The position numbers and the translations under genes were made by a program. 64,000 nt of DNA, from positions 4,402,001-4,466,000 of the forward strand of contig NZ_CP080412.1 of the NCBI RefSeq assembly GCF_019457635.1, read 5' to 3'. Origin of the DNA: Shewanella mangrovisoli (lineage in GTDB: Bacteria > Pseudomonadota > Gammaproteobacteria > Enterobacterales > Shewanellaceae). Below are positions 53,785-62,405 of the stretch, one piece after another (the stretch's first letter is position 1; each line of letters opens with the position of its first letter). Below the pieces are notes generated by a model, which saw only the letters and a list, made by a program, of their open reading frames with translations, had not been told where the DNA came from and did not search any database.

Positions 53785-54657
53785 ATGAGAAAGCTGCCTC
53801 CATTACGCGCACTACAAGTCTTTGAGACCGCCGCTAGACAACAGCATTTTTCCAAGGCTGCCGCCGAACTTTGCATTACCCAAAGCGCGGTTTCACACCA
53901 AGTGCGTGTATTAGAGGAATATTTTGGCGAGCAGCTTTTCGACCGTCAGGGACGAAAATTGCAACTCACGCCTAAAGGCCAAAGCTTATTTATTGAGTTA
54001 GAAAGGATTTTTAATGAGTTAAGCGATCTAAATCTCAAGATCCGCGACACCCCAAACCAACAACTCTGTTTGGCGGTGTACAGCTCTTTTGCGGTGAAAT
54101 GGTTGATCCCGAGATTAGCGGATTTTAGACGCCAGTATCCCAGCGTTAAAATCCGCCTCGAGATGATCACTCAAGACCCCGATCTCAGCACCAGCACGGC
54201 CGATATCTTTATCGCAGGCAAACTCAATCAACGGGGCTATTGGCAACAGTTATTGCATAAGGAACGGCTCATCCCAGTATGCAGCCCGAGTTTTTACCCC
54301 AAGTGGCGTGATATTAACTTAAGCAATTTCCAGCAACAGGCACTGCTGATTGTGGACGAAGGGCCACTGGGACTCGATTGGCACAAATGGTCATCGGCCC
54401 ATCAGATCCCGCTGAATAACGAGCAGCAGCATATTTTTAGCCATATTGTAATGGCAATTGAGGCAGCAATTGCGGGCCAAGGACTCGCCCTCGCCCCCGA
54501 TTTTATGGTGGCAGGTGATATCAGCACCGGCAGACTGGTGGCGGTTAACCTGCCCGATGTCCATACGGGCTTTGAGTTTAGTTTTATCTGTAAGCAGCGC
54601 CGTCTCACAGAGCCTGCCATCGCCGCCTTTTCCTCCTGGCTGAAATCCCAGGCCTAA
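53785..54657 (+). CDS. LysR family transcriptional regulator (GcvA-like)
   Basis: About 290 residues: N-terminal winged helix-turn-helix (about 5-63, with FSKAAAELCITQSAVSHQV) and a C-terminal effector domain typical of GcvA-type regulators. The opening RKLPPLRALQVFETAAR is characteristic of that subgroup. The start at 53785 is preferred; the frame extends 3 codons to a TTG. It probably regulates the divergent transporter gene and itself. Confidence 0.9.
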   Translation: MRKLPPLRALQVFETAARQQHFSKAAAELCITQSAVSHQVRVLEEYFGEQLFDRQGRKLQLTPKGQSLFIELERIFNELSDLNLKIRDTPNQQLCLAVYSSFAVKWLIPRLADFRRQYPSVKIRLEMITQDPDLSTSTADIFIAGKLNQRGYWQQLLHKERLIPVCSPSFYPKWRDINLSNFQQQALLIVDEGPLGLDWHKWSSAHQIPLNNEQQHIFSHIVMAIEAAIAGQGLALAPDFMVAGDISTGRLVAVNLPDVHTGFEFSFICKQRRLTEPAIAAFSSWLKSQA

Positions 54658-54663
54658 ACACTT

Positions 54664-54927
54664 ATACCAATCGTATTAAATATCTAATCAGTTCAGAGCC
54701 TCACAGGCATCTCAATCCAAGGCGCATTGACGAAGAAATGGTTATTCCCTTTTAAGTCAATGTAACACGGGAGTGAGATGCCTGTGAAACTCCCGAAGGG
54801 CGGGGTTGAACGGGCTTTATACTGCGTTTAAGGCTTTCGACAGAGCGCCACTATGCCTTCAAGCCTTCGCCTTGTCTAAAGCCCGTTTAACTCCCGCGAA
54901 TGAACAAATATTTAATACGATTGGTAT
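54664..54927. mobile_element. MITE-like non-autonomous element, 264 bp
   Basis: Perfect 20-bp terminal inverted repeats (54664-54683 and 54908-54927, beginning ATACCAATCG). Two inner palindromes follow: TCACAGGCATCTCA / TGAGATGCCTGTGA (54701-54714, 54774-54787) and AACGGGCTTTA / TAAAGCCCGTT (54809-54819, 54877-54887). It contains no transposase or gene. It sits between the convergent ends of the LysR gene and trpS. Structure predicts two hairpin arms when transcribed. I believe similar termini recur in Shewanella genomes, but that is recollection. Confidence 0.7.
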
Positions 54928-54964
54928 TAGCTCTGTATCAAACAGCCCGATGAATAACAGACAT

Positions 54965-54992
54965 AAAAAAGCCGACCTAAGAATGGGTCGGC
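54965..54992 (-). terminator. Rho-independent terminator of rpe-gph-trpS
   Basis: A 7-bp stem GCCGACC / GGTCGGC with an 8-base loop and a six-T tail on the leftward strand, 38 bp beyond trpS. Confidence 0.9.
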
Positions 54993-55030
54993 TTAATCGA
55001 GTGGTTGTGTAATGCGCTTTTTAGAGCAAA

Positions 55031-56029
55031 TTACACTAACAAACCAATCTTCTCGTATACCTTTTTAAGCGTCACTTCCGCGCGAGCTTGGGCATTTTCA
55101 GCGCCCGCTTTCATCACTTGGTCGAGGTAAGCACGGTCGGCACGCAGCGTACGGTAACGCTCTTGCAGCGGCTCTAACATGCCCACTACTGCTTCACCGG
55201 CGGCACCTTTTAAGTGGCCATACATCTTGCCTTCAAACTCGGCTTCGAGGCTGGCAATGCTTTGGCCTGTGATACCCGACATTAAGCTCAACAGGTTAGA
55301 TACACCTGGCTTGTTTTCCATATCGAAACGCACGACTGGCGGCTCATCACTGTCGGTCATGGCTTTTTTCAGCTTTTTCATGACCGCTTTTGGATCTTCA
55401 AGCAGGCCAATCACGTTGTTACGGTTATCGTCCGACTTAGACATCTTCTTCAGCGGATCCTGCAGCGACATCACCTTTGCACCATGCTCAGGGATAAAAG
55501 GCTCAGGGATGGTAAACGTCTCGCCGTAAGCGTTGTTAAAGCGAGTCGCGATATCACGTGTTAACTCAAGATGTTGTTTCTGATCTTGGCCAACCGGGAT
55601 TTCATTCGCTTGATACAGCAGAATATCCGCCGCCATCAATACAGGATAACCAAACAGACCGACGTTAATATTGTTGGCGTGCTTTTGTGACTTATCCTTA
55701 AACTGCGTCATACGGCTCAATTCACCCATTTGGGTGTAACAGTTTAAGGCCCAGCCTAACTGAGTGTGTTGTGGCACTTGAGACTGAATAAACACTGTGC
55801 TCTTTTTCGGATCAACGCCGCAAGCTAAGTACAGCGCTAAGGTATCTAAACAGGCTTCACGCAATGCTTGAGGGTCTTGACGCACGGTAATGGCATGTAA
55901 ATCAACCACGCAATACAGGCAGTCGTGGCTGTCTTGCATCGCAACCCATTGACGCAATGCACCCATGTAGTTACCTATGGTTAATTCGCCGGACGGCTGT
56001 GCACCGCTGAGTACTATGGGTTTGGTCAT
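55031..56029 (-). CDS. trpS: tryptophanyl-tRNA synthetase
   Basis: A 332-residue class I aminoacyl-tRNA synthetase. The HIGH-equivalent is TIGN in SGELTIGNYMGAL, and KMSKS is intact in KKMSKSDDN. It charges tRNA-Trp. Length matches E. coli TrpS (334). It ends the rpe-gph-trpS operon, 36 bp after gph. Confidence 0.97.
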   Translation of the reverse strand: MTKPIVLSGAQPSGELTIGNYMGALRQWVAMQDSHDCLYCVVDLHAITVRQDPQALREACLDTLALYLACGVDPKKSTVFIQSQVPQHTQLGWALNCYTQMGELSRMTQFKDKSQKHANNINVGLFGYPVLMAADILLYQANEIPVGQDQKQHLELTRDIATRFNNAYGETFTIPEPFIPEHGAKVMSLQDPLKKMSKSDDNRNNVIGLLEDPKAVMKKLKKAMTDSDEPPVVRFDMENKPGVSNLLSLMSGITGQSIASLEAEFEGKMYGHLKGAAGEAVVGMLEPLQERYRTLRADRAYLDQVMKAGAENAQARAEVTLKKVYEKIGLLV

Positions 56030-56065
56030 TACGTCATTGCTCCAAATAAAGATAAAAAGATTCGA

Positions 56066-56749
56066 TTAAACTGGCTGAGCGAGATTTAGCCAGCGCAGGA
56101 TCTCGACAAACTGCTCGCATACAGCGTCAGGGCCAGTGAGCCCAATATCTTCACCGTAGTTGTAGCCATAGGTCAAGCCGATTGATGCAACACCCGCCGC
56201 TTTCGCCGCTAAAATGTCATTTTTAGAATCACCTACCATCAACAACTCACTTTTATCGAGTTGCCATTCGGCTAATAGATGCTGTAGCGGTAATGGGTCT
56301 GGCTTCATCTTCGCCAGCGAATCGCCACCAAGCACTAGGCTAAAGAAGTCATTAATCTTAAAGGCTTCAAGCAAAGGCAAGGTAAAGCGATAGGGCTTAT
56401 TGGTCACCACAGCCAGCTTAAATCCTGCATCAAACAGGATTTGCAGCACTTGGTGCACATCGGCATAGAGTGCACTATGCTTCTCAAGGTTTTCTTGATA
56501 GTGATGCATAAAGATGGGCATAGCCGCATCCAATGCCGTTTGCTCAACAGCTGCGCCTAAAGCGTGGCTCATGGCGCGGCGCATCAGCATCTCAGCACCA
56601 TTGCCCACCCAAGTTCTCACCTGTGTCTCGGTACACCTTGCTAAACCTAATTCGGCGAGTGCCGCCTGAGTCGCGACCGCAAGATCGGGCACACTGTCAA
56701 TCAGTGTGCCGTCGAGATCAAAGGCAATCGCTTTAATCTGTTCCCGCAT
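56066..56749 (-). CDS. gph: phosphoglycolate phosphatase
   Basis: A 227-residue HAD-superfamily phosphatase. Motif I FDLDGTLIDS at the N-terminus and motif III/IV GDSKND near residue 170 are present. It hydrolyses 2-phosphoglycolate arising from DNA 3'-end repair. Its ATG shares a base with the rpe stop codon (TAATG), so translation is coupled. Confidence 0.95.
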   Translation of the reverse strand: MREQIKAIAFDLDGTLIDSVPDLAVATQAALAELGLARCTETQVRTWVGNGAEMLMRRAMSHALGAAVEQTALDAAMPIFMHHYQENLEKHSALYADVHQVLQILFDAGFKLAVVTNKPYRFTLPLLEAFKINDFFSLVLGGDSLAKMKPDPLPLQHLLAEWQLDKSELLMVGDSKNDILAAKAAGVASIGLTYGYNYGEDIGLTGPDAVCEQFVEILRWLNLAQPV

Positions 56750-57426
56750 TATTTGGCCTCTACTTTCGCTAACTCGGCGCGCATCTCGTCGACGACGGCT
56801 TTATAGTCTGGCTTACCGAAAATGGCAGAGCCAGCGACAAACATATCGGCGCCTGCGGCGGCGATTTCGGCAATGTTATCCACTTTAACGCCACCATCGA
56901 CTTCTAAACGAATATCGAAACCGCTGGCATCGATACGCTCACGCACTTGGCGTAATTTATCTAAAGTCGAAGGAATAAAGGATTGGCCGCCAAAACCTGG
57001 GTTGACTGACATCAGCAGGATCACATCTAACTTATCCATGACATGGTCAAGATAGTGCAGCGGTGTCGCTGGGTTAAACACTAAACCCGCTTTACAACCC
57101 GATTCTTTAATCAGTTGCAGAGTGCGGTCGATATGCTCAGAGGCCTCTGGGTGGAAAGTAATAATAGATGCACCCGCCTTGGCAAAATCAGGCACGATAC
57201 GGTCAACAGGCTTAACCATTAAATGCACATCGATATCAGCCGTGATGCCATAGTCGCGTAACGCTTTGCACACCATAGGGCCAATGGTTAAATTTGGCAC
57301 ATAGTGGTTATCCATCACATCAAAATGTACTACGTCAGCCCCTGCATCTAACACGGCTTTAACGTCATCCCCTAAACGGGCAAAATCGGCGGATAAAATC
57401 GATGGAGCAATTAAAAATGGGCGCAT
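56749..57426 (-). CDS. rpe: ribulose-phosphate 3-epimerase
   Basis: A 225-residue TIM-barrel enzyme interconverting ribulose-5-phosphate and xylulose-5-phosphate. Active-site segments HFDVMDNHYVPN and LEVDGGV are visible. The start at 57426 gives the family's normal length; the frame extends 8 codons further. It is the first gene of rpe-gph-trpS. Dam lies farther upstream on the same strand but is separated by two opposite-strand genes. Confidence 0.95.
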   Translation of the reverse strand: MRPFLIAPSILSADFARLGDDVKAVLDAGADVVHFDVMDNHYVPNLTIGPMVCKALRDYGITADIDVHLMVKPVDRIVPDFAKAGASIITFHPEASEHIDRTLQLIKESGCKAGLVFNPATPLHYLDHVMDKLDVILLMSVNPGFGGQSFIPSTLDKLRQVRERIDASGFDIRLEVDGGVKVDNIAEIAAAGADMFVAGSAIFGKPDYKAVVDEMRAELAKVEAK

Positions 57427-57635
57427 AGGACACTCGCTGCTATTGAACAAAAAGTGCCTTATTTTACCCTTAGCTAAGCCGTGCCTCTATAGCAAATGCC
57501 ACATTTATCGCGATTGAAACCCAATAGAAACACAATTAGCGCACTCATAACGTACGGTAAACTCAAGGAGATGCTGAAGCGTTAGAAAGTTTTTAGTGAA
57601 GATTGATAAATTATTGTTCATAAACTAAGCGAGTT

Positions 57636-57644
57636 TGTTATACT
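57636..57644 (+). promoter_or_regulatory. extended -10 promoter of the small-gene pair
   Basis: TGTTATACT matches an extended -10 (TGn-TATACT), about 45 bp before the 57689 start. No convincing -35 is present. Confidence 0.4.
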
Positions 57645-57688
57645 CGGGTCGCTAACGTGGATCATTTAGTGGTTTCAAAGGAAGTATC

Positions 57689-58054
57689 ATGAAGGGGCGG
57701 TTAACACAGTTTTCACACATTTTAGGTTCGGTGACATTTAAGTCATCGATGATGTTGGCATTTACCGCAGTGGTAGTCGCCTCCTTAGCCTTTGGCGTGG
57801 AAAAACTCACCGCAAGTAACGACACCTCCGCCTGCGCTTGCAGCAGCGATACTCGCTACAACAACAGTTTACCTAGCAGCCATCCAAATAACCGCTGTGC
57901 CGAACAGGCACAAACCTTAAGTTGGAAGACTTGGCTCACTGGCAAAAATCGCTCTAGCCAGTTCCATTTTGTCGACTTGCTTGAATTACTCCATGGTCAT
58001 CAAGATAAGCCTATCGATGACCTGAAGCCTGCTAATTCACAACAGTCCTATTGA
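57689..58054 (+). CDS. hypothetical protein, 121 residues
   Basis: A basic N-terminal segment precedes one membrane helix (about 18-38). A Ser/Asn-rich stretch with CACSS and NRCAE cysteines and a hydrophilic tail follow, so most of the protein is probably periplasmic. No family recognised. A AAAGGAAG ribosome binding site precedes the ATG. Its stop overlaps the next start (TGATG). With its partner it lies opposite to and between dam and rpe. Confidence 0.68.
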   Translation: MKGRLTQFSHILGSVTFKSSMMLAFTAVVVASLAFGVEKLTASNDTSACACSSDTRYNNSLPSSHPNNRCAEQAQTLSWKTWLTGKNRSSQFHFVDLLELLHGHQDKPIDDLKPANSQQSY

Positions 58055-58239
58055 TGCTAAGCCGGATCTGGCAAGTCTTTCACAGTACGATAGCCGCCTT
58101 CTTTGGGGTGCAGTCAGATAGAAATCGTCAAAAAGACTTCCAGACCAACTCGCCATTACCGTACATTTTGATGGGGATAGTGCTAGCGATTGCCTTAGTC
58201 GCCAGCCTGATTCTGCTTGTTAGCCAAGTCGTTGGCTAA
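58054..58239 (+). CDS. DUF2970 family small membrane protein
   Basis: A 61-residue protein. An amphipathic N-terminus (VFHSTIAAFFGVQS) and one C-terminal membrane helix (PYILMGIVLAIALVASLILL) match DUF2970. Function unknown. Its start shares a base with the stop of the preceding gene, so the two are translationally coupled. It converges with dam, 24 bp away. Confidence 0.8.
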   Translation: MLSRIWQVFHSTIAAFFGVQSDRNRQKDFQTNSPLPYILMGIVLAIALVASLILLVSQVVG

Positions 58240-58263
58240 GTCACTCGATACTACAACCTAGTA

Positions 58264-59103
58264 TCAATCATCCTGTGGGTCATAATTCTCGTCGTACAAC
58301 GCAATCAGCTCATCGACTTTATTGCGACCACTGCCATTTTGACTAATGTTGCGTTGCACTTGGATCTTGGCAAGGTGAGCACCGCGATACAACTCACGTG
58401 TCAGCGGAATATCATGGTTACTGATCACGACAGGAATGCGTTGCTCTAAGGCCATATGTCGCGAATAACGCGCCAGCAGCGCCTGATCATCCAAGCTAAA
58501 ACCCGCACCAACATAAGTGGTGAAACTCGCGGTGGTCGATAGCGGCGCATAGGGTGGATCGCAATAGATCACATCGCCAGTGCGGATTTGCTCGAAGGCT
58601 TTTTCATAGCCGATGCACTTAAACTCGGCGCGCTGCGCTTTCTTTGAAAAGGCTAGAATTTCCTTCTCAGGGAAATACGGTTTCTTGTAGGAGCCAAAGG
58701 GCACATTAAAGCCCCCTTTGCGGTTATAACGGCATAGGCCATTAAAACCATGGCGATTCAAGTACAAAAAATAAACCGAGCGCAAAAAAGGATCGCGGGA
58801 TTTATTAAAGTCTGTACGCACGCGATAGTAGGCATCCTTTTGATTCATCTCATCGACAAATAGCTTCTTGGCCGCCGCAATGTACTCGGCAGGCCTTTCT
58901 TTAACTATGTTGTAGAGATTGATCAGATCTTGATTGATGTCGCAGAGTAAATAGCTGGGATAGTCAGTATTTAAAAAGACTGAACCTGCGCCGACAAAGG
59001 GCTCAACTAAACGCTCACCAGTTGGTAAGTAGTTCGCGAGCTCATCCACCAATTTAAATTTTCCGCCGGCCCATTTCAGGAAGGCTCTATGTTTTTTGAT
59101 CAT
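58264..59103 (-). CDS. dam: DNA adenine methylase Dam
   Basis: A 279-residue N6-adenine methyltransferase of the D12 class. The FLKWAGGKFKLV motif near the N-terminus and the catalytic DPPY in YCDPPYAP are intact. It methylates GATC and is used in mismatch repair strand discrimination and initiation control. It is downstream of damX, 48 bp away, on the same strand. Confidence 0.96.
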   Translation of the reverse strand: MIKKHRAFLKWAGGKFKLVDELANYLPTGERLVEPFVGAGSVFLNTDYPSYLLCDINQDLINLYNIVKERPAEYIAAAKKLFVDEMNQKDAYYRVRTDFNKSRDPFLRSVYFLYLNRHGFNGLCRYNRKGGFNVPFGSYKKPYFPEKEILAFSKKAQRAEFKCIGYEKAFEQIRTGDVIYCDPPYAPLSTTASFTTYVGAGFSLDDQALLARYSRHMALEQRIPVVISNHDIPLTRELYRGAHLAKIQVQRNISQNGSGRNKVDELIALYDENYDPQDD

Positions 59104-59151
59104 TTAACTTGATGAATGCCGACAAAAATAAAGGCCATGATTGTACTCTGT

Positions 59152-60567
59152 TTATTCTGAAATTTCACCGCTTGAGCGTGTTTCTTGTAGTTGATAACCG
59201 CCGAGTTCTGCCCATTTTTTTATCAGGGGTTGGCTAAGATGATACTCTTTGACCAATTCTGCGGCCGCCTGCTGTGCCGATTGACTGTCATTAAACTGCC
59301 CTACCAACACCACCCAAAACTGTTTGTACTTGGCAACTCGCACCTCTGGCACGTTATGCAGTTTCTTAAGGAGCGACTGTACAGTTTCACGCTGGGAGAC
59401 TGTGGCAATTTGGATGGCATAGCCCGTTTTTGGCCGCACCGATACGGCTGATGCAGGCTCAGCAGTTGCATGCACCACCTGAGTAGCCGTGTCATCTTTC
59501 GCTTGCTCTGTAGGAGCTGGCGCAGGCTCTGCCTCATCAATCTCAGTGGCGCTACTGTCGCCCTTACTTGTCGCTTCATCGACAGGTGGTGCTATGCCTG
59601 TCTCTCCTTCCGCTTGAGGCTCCTCCCCATGGAACTTCGCCAATGGGTCCGCTTGCTCCACCGCTTCCGCTAATAATGCCTGCGTTAACGACTCGGCTCG
59701 CTGCTTAAAATACGGCGCTAGTATCTGTTTGCCATGGGCAAGAAACTCTGCGGAATCCACAGCAGGATAAGTCACCACCTCGGGAATTGGCTCACCGGAA
59801 AAGGGTTTAGCCAGACCAAGCCAAATAACTACAGCAATCAGCACACTAGCAAACCCAATGAGCGCGACTTTGTATTGTGTCCATACTGATTTCTTCTCAC
59901 CCTGACCATGTAGAGCCAGCTCCAGTAAGGCAACCACCTCCTGCGGAGTACCCGTTTGCTTCTCGAGCTGAGCGCGCACTATGTCCCTTGGCGTAAACGG
60001 ATTTTGGTCACTATAGCGCAGCAAGGTTTGATACAGCGCCTCACGCTCCGGCAAGCTTAAGGGATCAATGCTGACCGGCAGGATCTGTCGTCTTAACGAC
60101 TCTGGCAACTGAGGGAGTAAGTCGGCTAAAAATGCAGGCGGTACCGCTAAGGTCACGGCAATACGCTGACCCGCACATTGCACTTGATTGAGTATGATGC
60201 ACTCGGCCCACAATTCTTTAGAAAGTAAATGGGCGTCATCGATAATGATGTGCAGCGGCTTACTTTGTTTCGGCGCGACACGCAGTATGGTTTCAGCGAG
60301 GGAGATTTCGTCATCAAAAATCGGGGATGACACCAATTGCACTAAAATCTTGCGACGAATTTCAGCATTGTCGGCGTGCATAGGACAGATGACTAACGCG
60401 GCATTCGACTCATCAAAATCTGTGGTTAACGCAGTCAGCAGTGTCGTCTTACCCGAGCCGAGCGCACCCACAAGCACCAGTAGCTGGTCGCTATAACTGG
60501 CCACATGATGCAATCTTTCTACGAGTGCTTCCTGTGAAGGAAGCAAGACTTGCCCCTGAAACGTCAC
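59152..60567 (-). CDS. damX: DamX-like AAA ATPase with SPOR domain
   Basis: About 471 residues. An N-terminal AAA ATPase domain has Walker A GALGSGKTTLL and Walker B HIIIDDAH. A membrane helix (about 239-258), an acidic low-complexity linker and a C-terminal SPOR domain (about 385-460) follow. SPOR domains bind denuded glycan at the septum. It is the DamX equivalent in gene order. GTG 60567, preceded by GGTGG, is preferred to TTG 60582. Confidence 0.9.
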   Translation of the reverse strand: MTFQGQVLLPSQEALVERLHHVASYSDQLLVLVGALGSGKTTLLTALTTDFDESNAALVICPMHADNAEIRRKILVQLVSSPIFDDEISLAETILRVAPKQSKPLHIIIDDAHLLSKELWAECIILNQVQCAGQRIAVTLAVPPAFLADLLPQLPESLRRQILPVSIDPLSLPEREALYQTLLRYSDQNPFTPRDIVRAQLEKQTGTPQEVVALLELALHGQGEKKSVWTQYKVALIGFASVLIAVVIWLGLAKPFSGEPIPEVVTYPAVDSAEFLAHGKQILAPYFKQRAESLTQALLAEAVEQADPLAKFHGEEPQAEGETGIAPPVDEATSKGDSSATEIDEAEPAPAPTEQAKDDTATQVVHATAEPASAVSVRPKTGYAIQIATVSQRETVQSLLKKLHNVPEVRVAKYKQFWVVLVGQFNDSQSAQQAAAELVKEYHLSQPLIKKWAELGGYQLQETRSSGEISE

Positions 60568-60585
60568 TAATCCACCACACAAGGT

Positions 60586-61665
60586 TTATGCGCAGCAGAT
60601 AACCTGTTCTAGGGTCGATTCCGGGACTTGGCTAAAGACATCAGCTCGACCAATGGCCGTCGGGAGTACCAGCCGGATCTGACCACCTAACACTTTCTTA
60701 TCGCGACGCATGTGTTTAATAAAACTATCGAAATCCATAGATTCCGGCGCTGTTACTGGCAGATCGAAAGCATGGAACAATTGCACAATACGACGAACAA
60801 TTGACTCATTAATCAATCCCATGGACTTAGCCGTTTGTGCAGCAAGGACTGTGCCAGCCGCAACCGCTTCACCATGCAGCCAATTACCATAACCCATCTC
60901 GGCTTCGATCGCATGACCAAAGGTGTGCCCAAGGTTTAATAGCGCGCGGACGCCCTGCTCGGTCTCATCCTGACTCACGACATCGGCTTTAATCTCACAG
61001 CAGCGAGAAATCGCATAGACCAAAGCTTGAGTATCTAGGCTTTTCAATGCTTGAACATTGTTCTCAAGCCATTGAAAAAATTCAGCATCCCACATGATGC
61101 CATACTTAATGACTTCTGCCATCCCAGCCGCGAATTCACGCGCGGGCAAGGTTTGTAGGCATTCAGTATCGATAATGACGATCTGTGGCTGGTAAAAAGC
61201 CCCGATCATATTTTTGCCAAGAGGATGATTAACTGCGGTTTTTCCACCAACGGAAGAATCAACTTGCGATAGTAGCGTGGTTGGAATTTGAATAAAATAG
61301 ACGCCACGTTGGTAACAGGCAGCGGCAAAACCCGTCATGTCACCAATCACCCCGCCACCGAGGGCCACCAGCACTGAATCACGGCCATAATTGCGTTGCA
61401 GCAGAGCCGTAAAAATAGAATCTAAATGCGTTAAATCTTTGAATTGCTCGCCATCGGGAAGGATGACGCTGGTTACCTCACCGAACGAAGCCATCGTGTC
61501 TTGGATCTGCTTAAGATACAAGGGCGCGACAGTTTCATTGGTGACGATAAGGATACGTTTTTTCAGCAGGTAGCGAGACAGAGTCTCGCCATCACTCATC
61601 AAACTCTGGCCAATATAAATGGGATAACTACGTTCACCTAAATCAACCTGAATTTGTTTTGTCAT
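60586..61665 (-). CDS. aroB: 3-dehydroquinate synthase
   Basis: A 359-residue NAD- and metal-dependent enzyme, second step of the shikimate pathway. The GGGVIGDMTGFAAA segment and the zinc-ligand HTFGHAIE are visible. It follows aroK by 5 bp and belongs to the aroK-aroB-damX-dam unit. Confidence 0.97.
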   Translation of the reverse strand: MTKQIQVDLGERSYPIYIGQSLMSDGETLSRYLLKKRILIVTNETVAPLYLKQIQDTMASFGEVTSVILPDGEQFKDLTHLDSIFTALLQRNYGRDSVLVALGGGVIGDMTGFAAACYQRGVYFIQIPTTLLSQVDSSVGGKTAVNHPLGKNMIGAFYQPQIVIIDTECLQTLPAREFAAGMAEVIKYGIMWDAEFFQWLENNVQALKSLDTQALVYAISRCCEIKADVVSQDETEQGVRALLNLGHTFGHAIEAEMGYGNWLHGEAVAAGTVLAAQTAKSMGLINESIVRRIVQLFHAFDLPVTAPESMDFDSFIKHMRRDKKVLGGQIRLVLPTAIGRADVFSQVPESTLEQVICCA

Positions 61666-61670
61666 TCTGC

Positions 61671-62186
61671 CTAGAAACCTAATTGCTCAATGATTTGATT
61701 CGCAACAACCTTTGCACTTTGATCGTCGGTCTTAACGATCACATCAGCAATTTCTTCGTACAGAGGGTTACGGATTTCTGCGAGGTTTTCTAATACTTCT
61801 CGCGGATCATCTACTTGCAGTAATGGGCGACGCTTGTCTCTTTGAGTACGCGCAACCTGTTTGTCGATAGTGGTTTCGAGATACACCACGATACCGCGAG
61901 CAGATAAATGATTACGGATATCTTTGCTCTGAACTGAACCACCACCAGTGGCAAGGACAATACCTTGTTTTTCAGACAGATCAGCAATAACCTGAGCTTC
62001 GCGACGGCGGAAACCTTCTTCGCCTTCAACGTCAAACACCCAAGCAATGTCGGCGCCTGTGCGTTGCTCAATCTCTTGATCTGAATCGTGGAATTCTAAA
62101 TGCAGCATTTGCGCCAGATGGCGACCAATTGTGCTTTTACCTGCGCCCATTGGGCCTACCAGAAAAATATTACGTTTTTCAGCCAT
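61671..62186 (-). CDS. aroK: shikimate kinase
   Basis: A 171-residue NMP-kinase-fold enzyme. Walker A is GPMGAGKST and the shikimate site DSDQEIE and GGGS loops are present. It phosphorylates shikimate. It begins the aroK-aroB-damX-dam operon, about 220 bp after the pilQ stop. Confidence 0.97.
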   Translation of the reverse strand: MAEKRNIFLVGPMGAGKSTIGRHLAQMLHLEFHDSDQEIEQRTGADIAWVFDVEGEEGFRRREAQVIADLSEKQGIVLATGGGSVQSKDIRNHLSARGIVVYLETTIDKQVARTQRDKRRPLLQVDDPREVLENLAEIRNPLYEEIADVIVKTDDQSAKVVANQIIEQLGF

Positions 62187-62357
62187 TTCTTGTACGTCTG
62201 AATCTTAATGAAAAGTATGCCTATGTCGACTCATGAACAAGCCGACCTACTGTATGTTACCTTGCTCTAATGAGACTTGACCGAGGATTATCTCAGTTTC
62301 ATGTCTAGTCTGGCAAGTGATGCACGCTATTTATGATAAGAATTGTATTTCAGACAC

Positions 62358-62388
62358 AATAAAGCCAGCAAGGAATGCTGGCTTTATT
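62358..62388 (-). terminator. terminator downstream of pilQ
   Basis: A perfect 12-bp stem AATAAAGCCAGC / GCTGGCTTTATT with a 7-base loop. The T tail is short. Confidence 0.75.
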
Positions 62389-62405
62389 CGACTCGTAACA
62401 AACGA

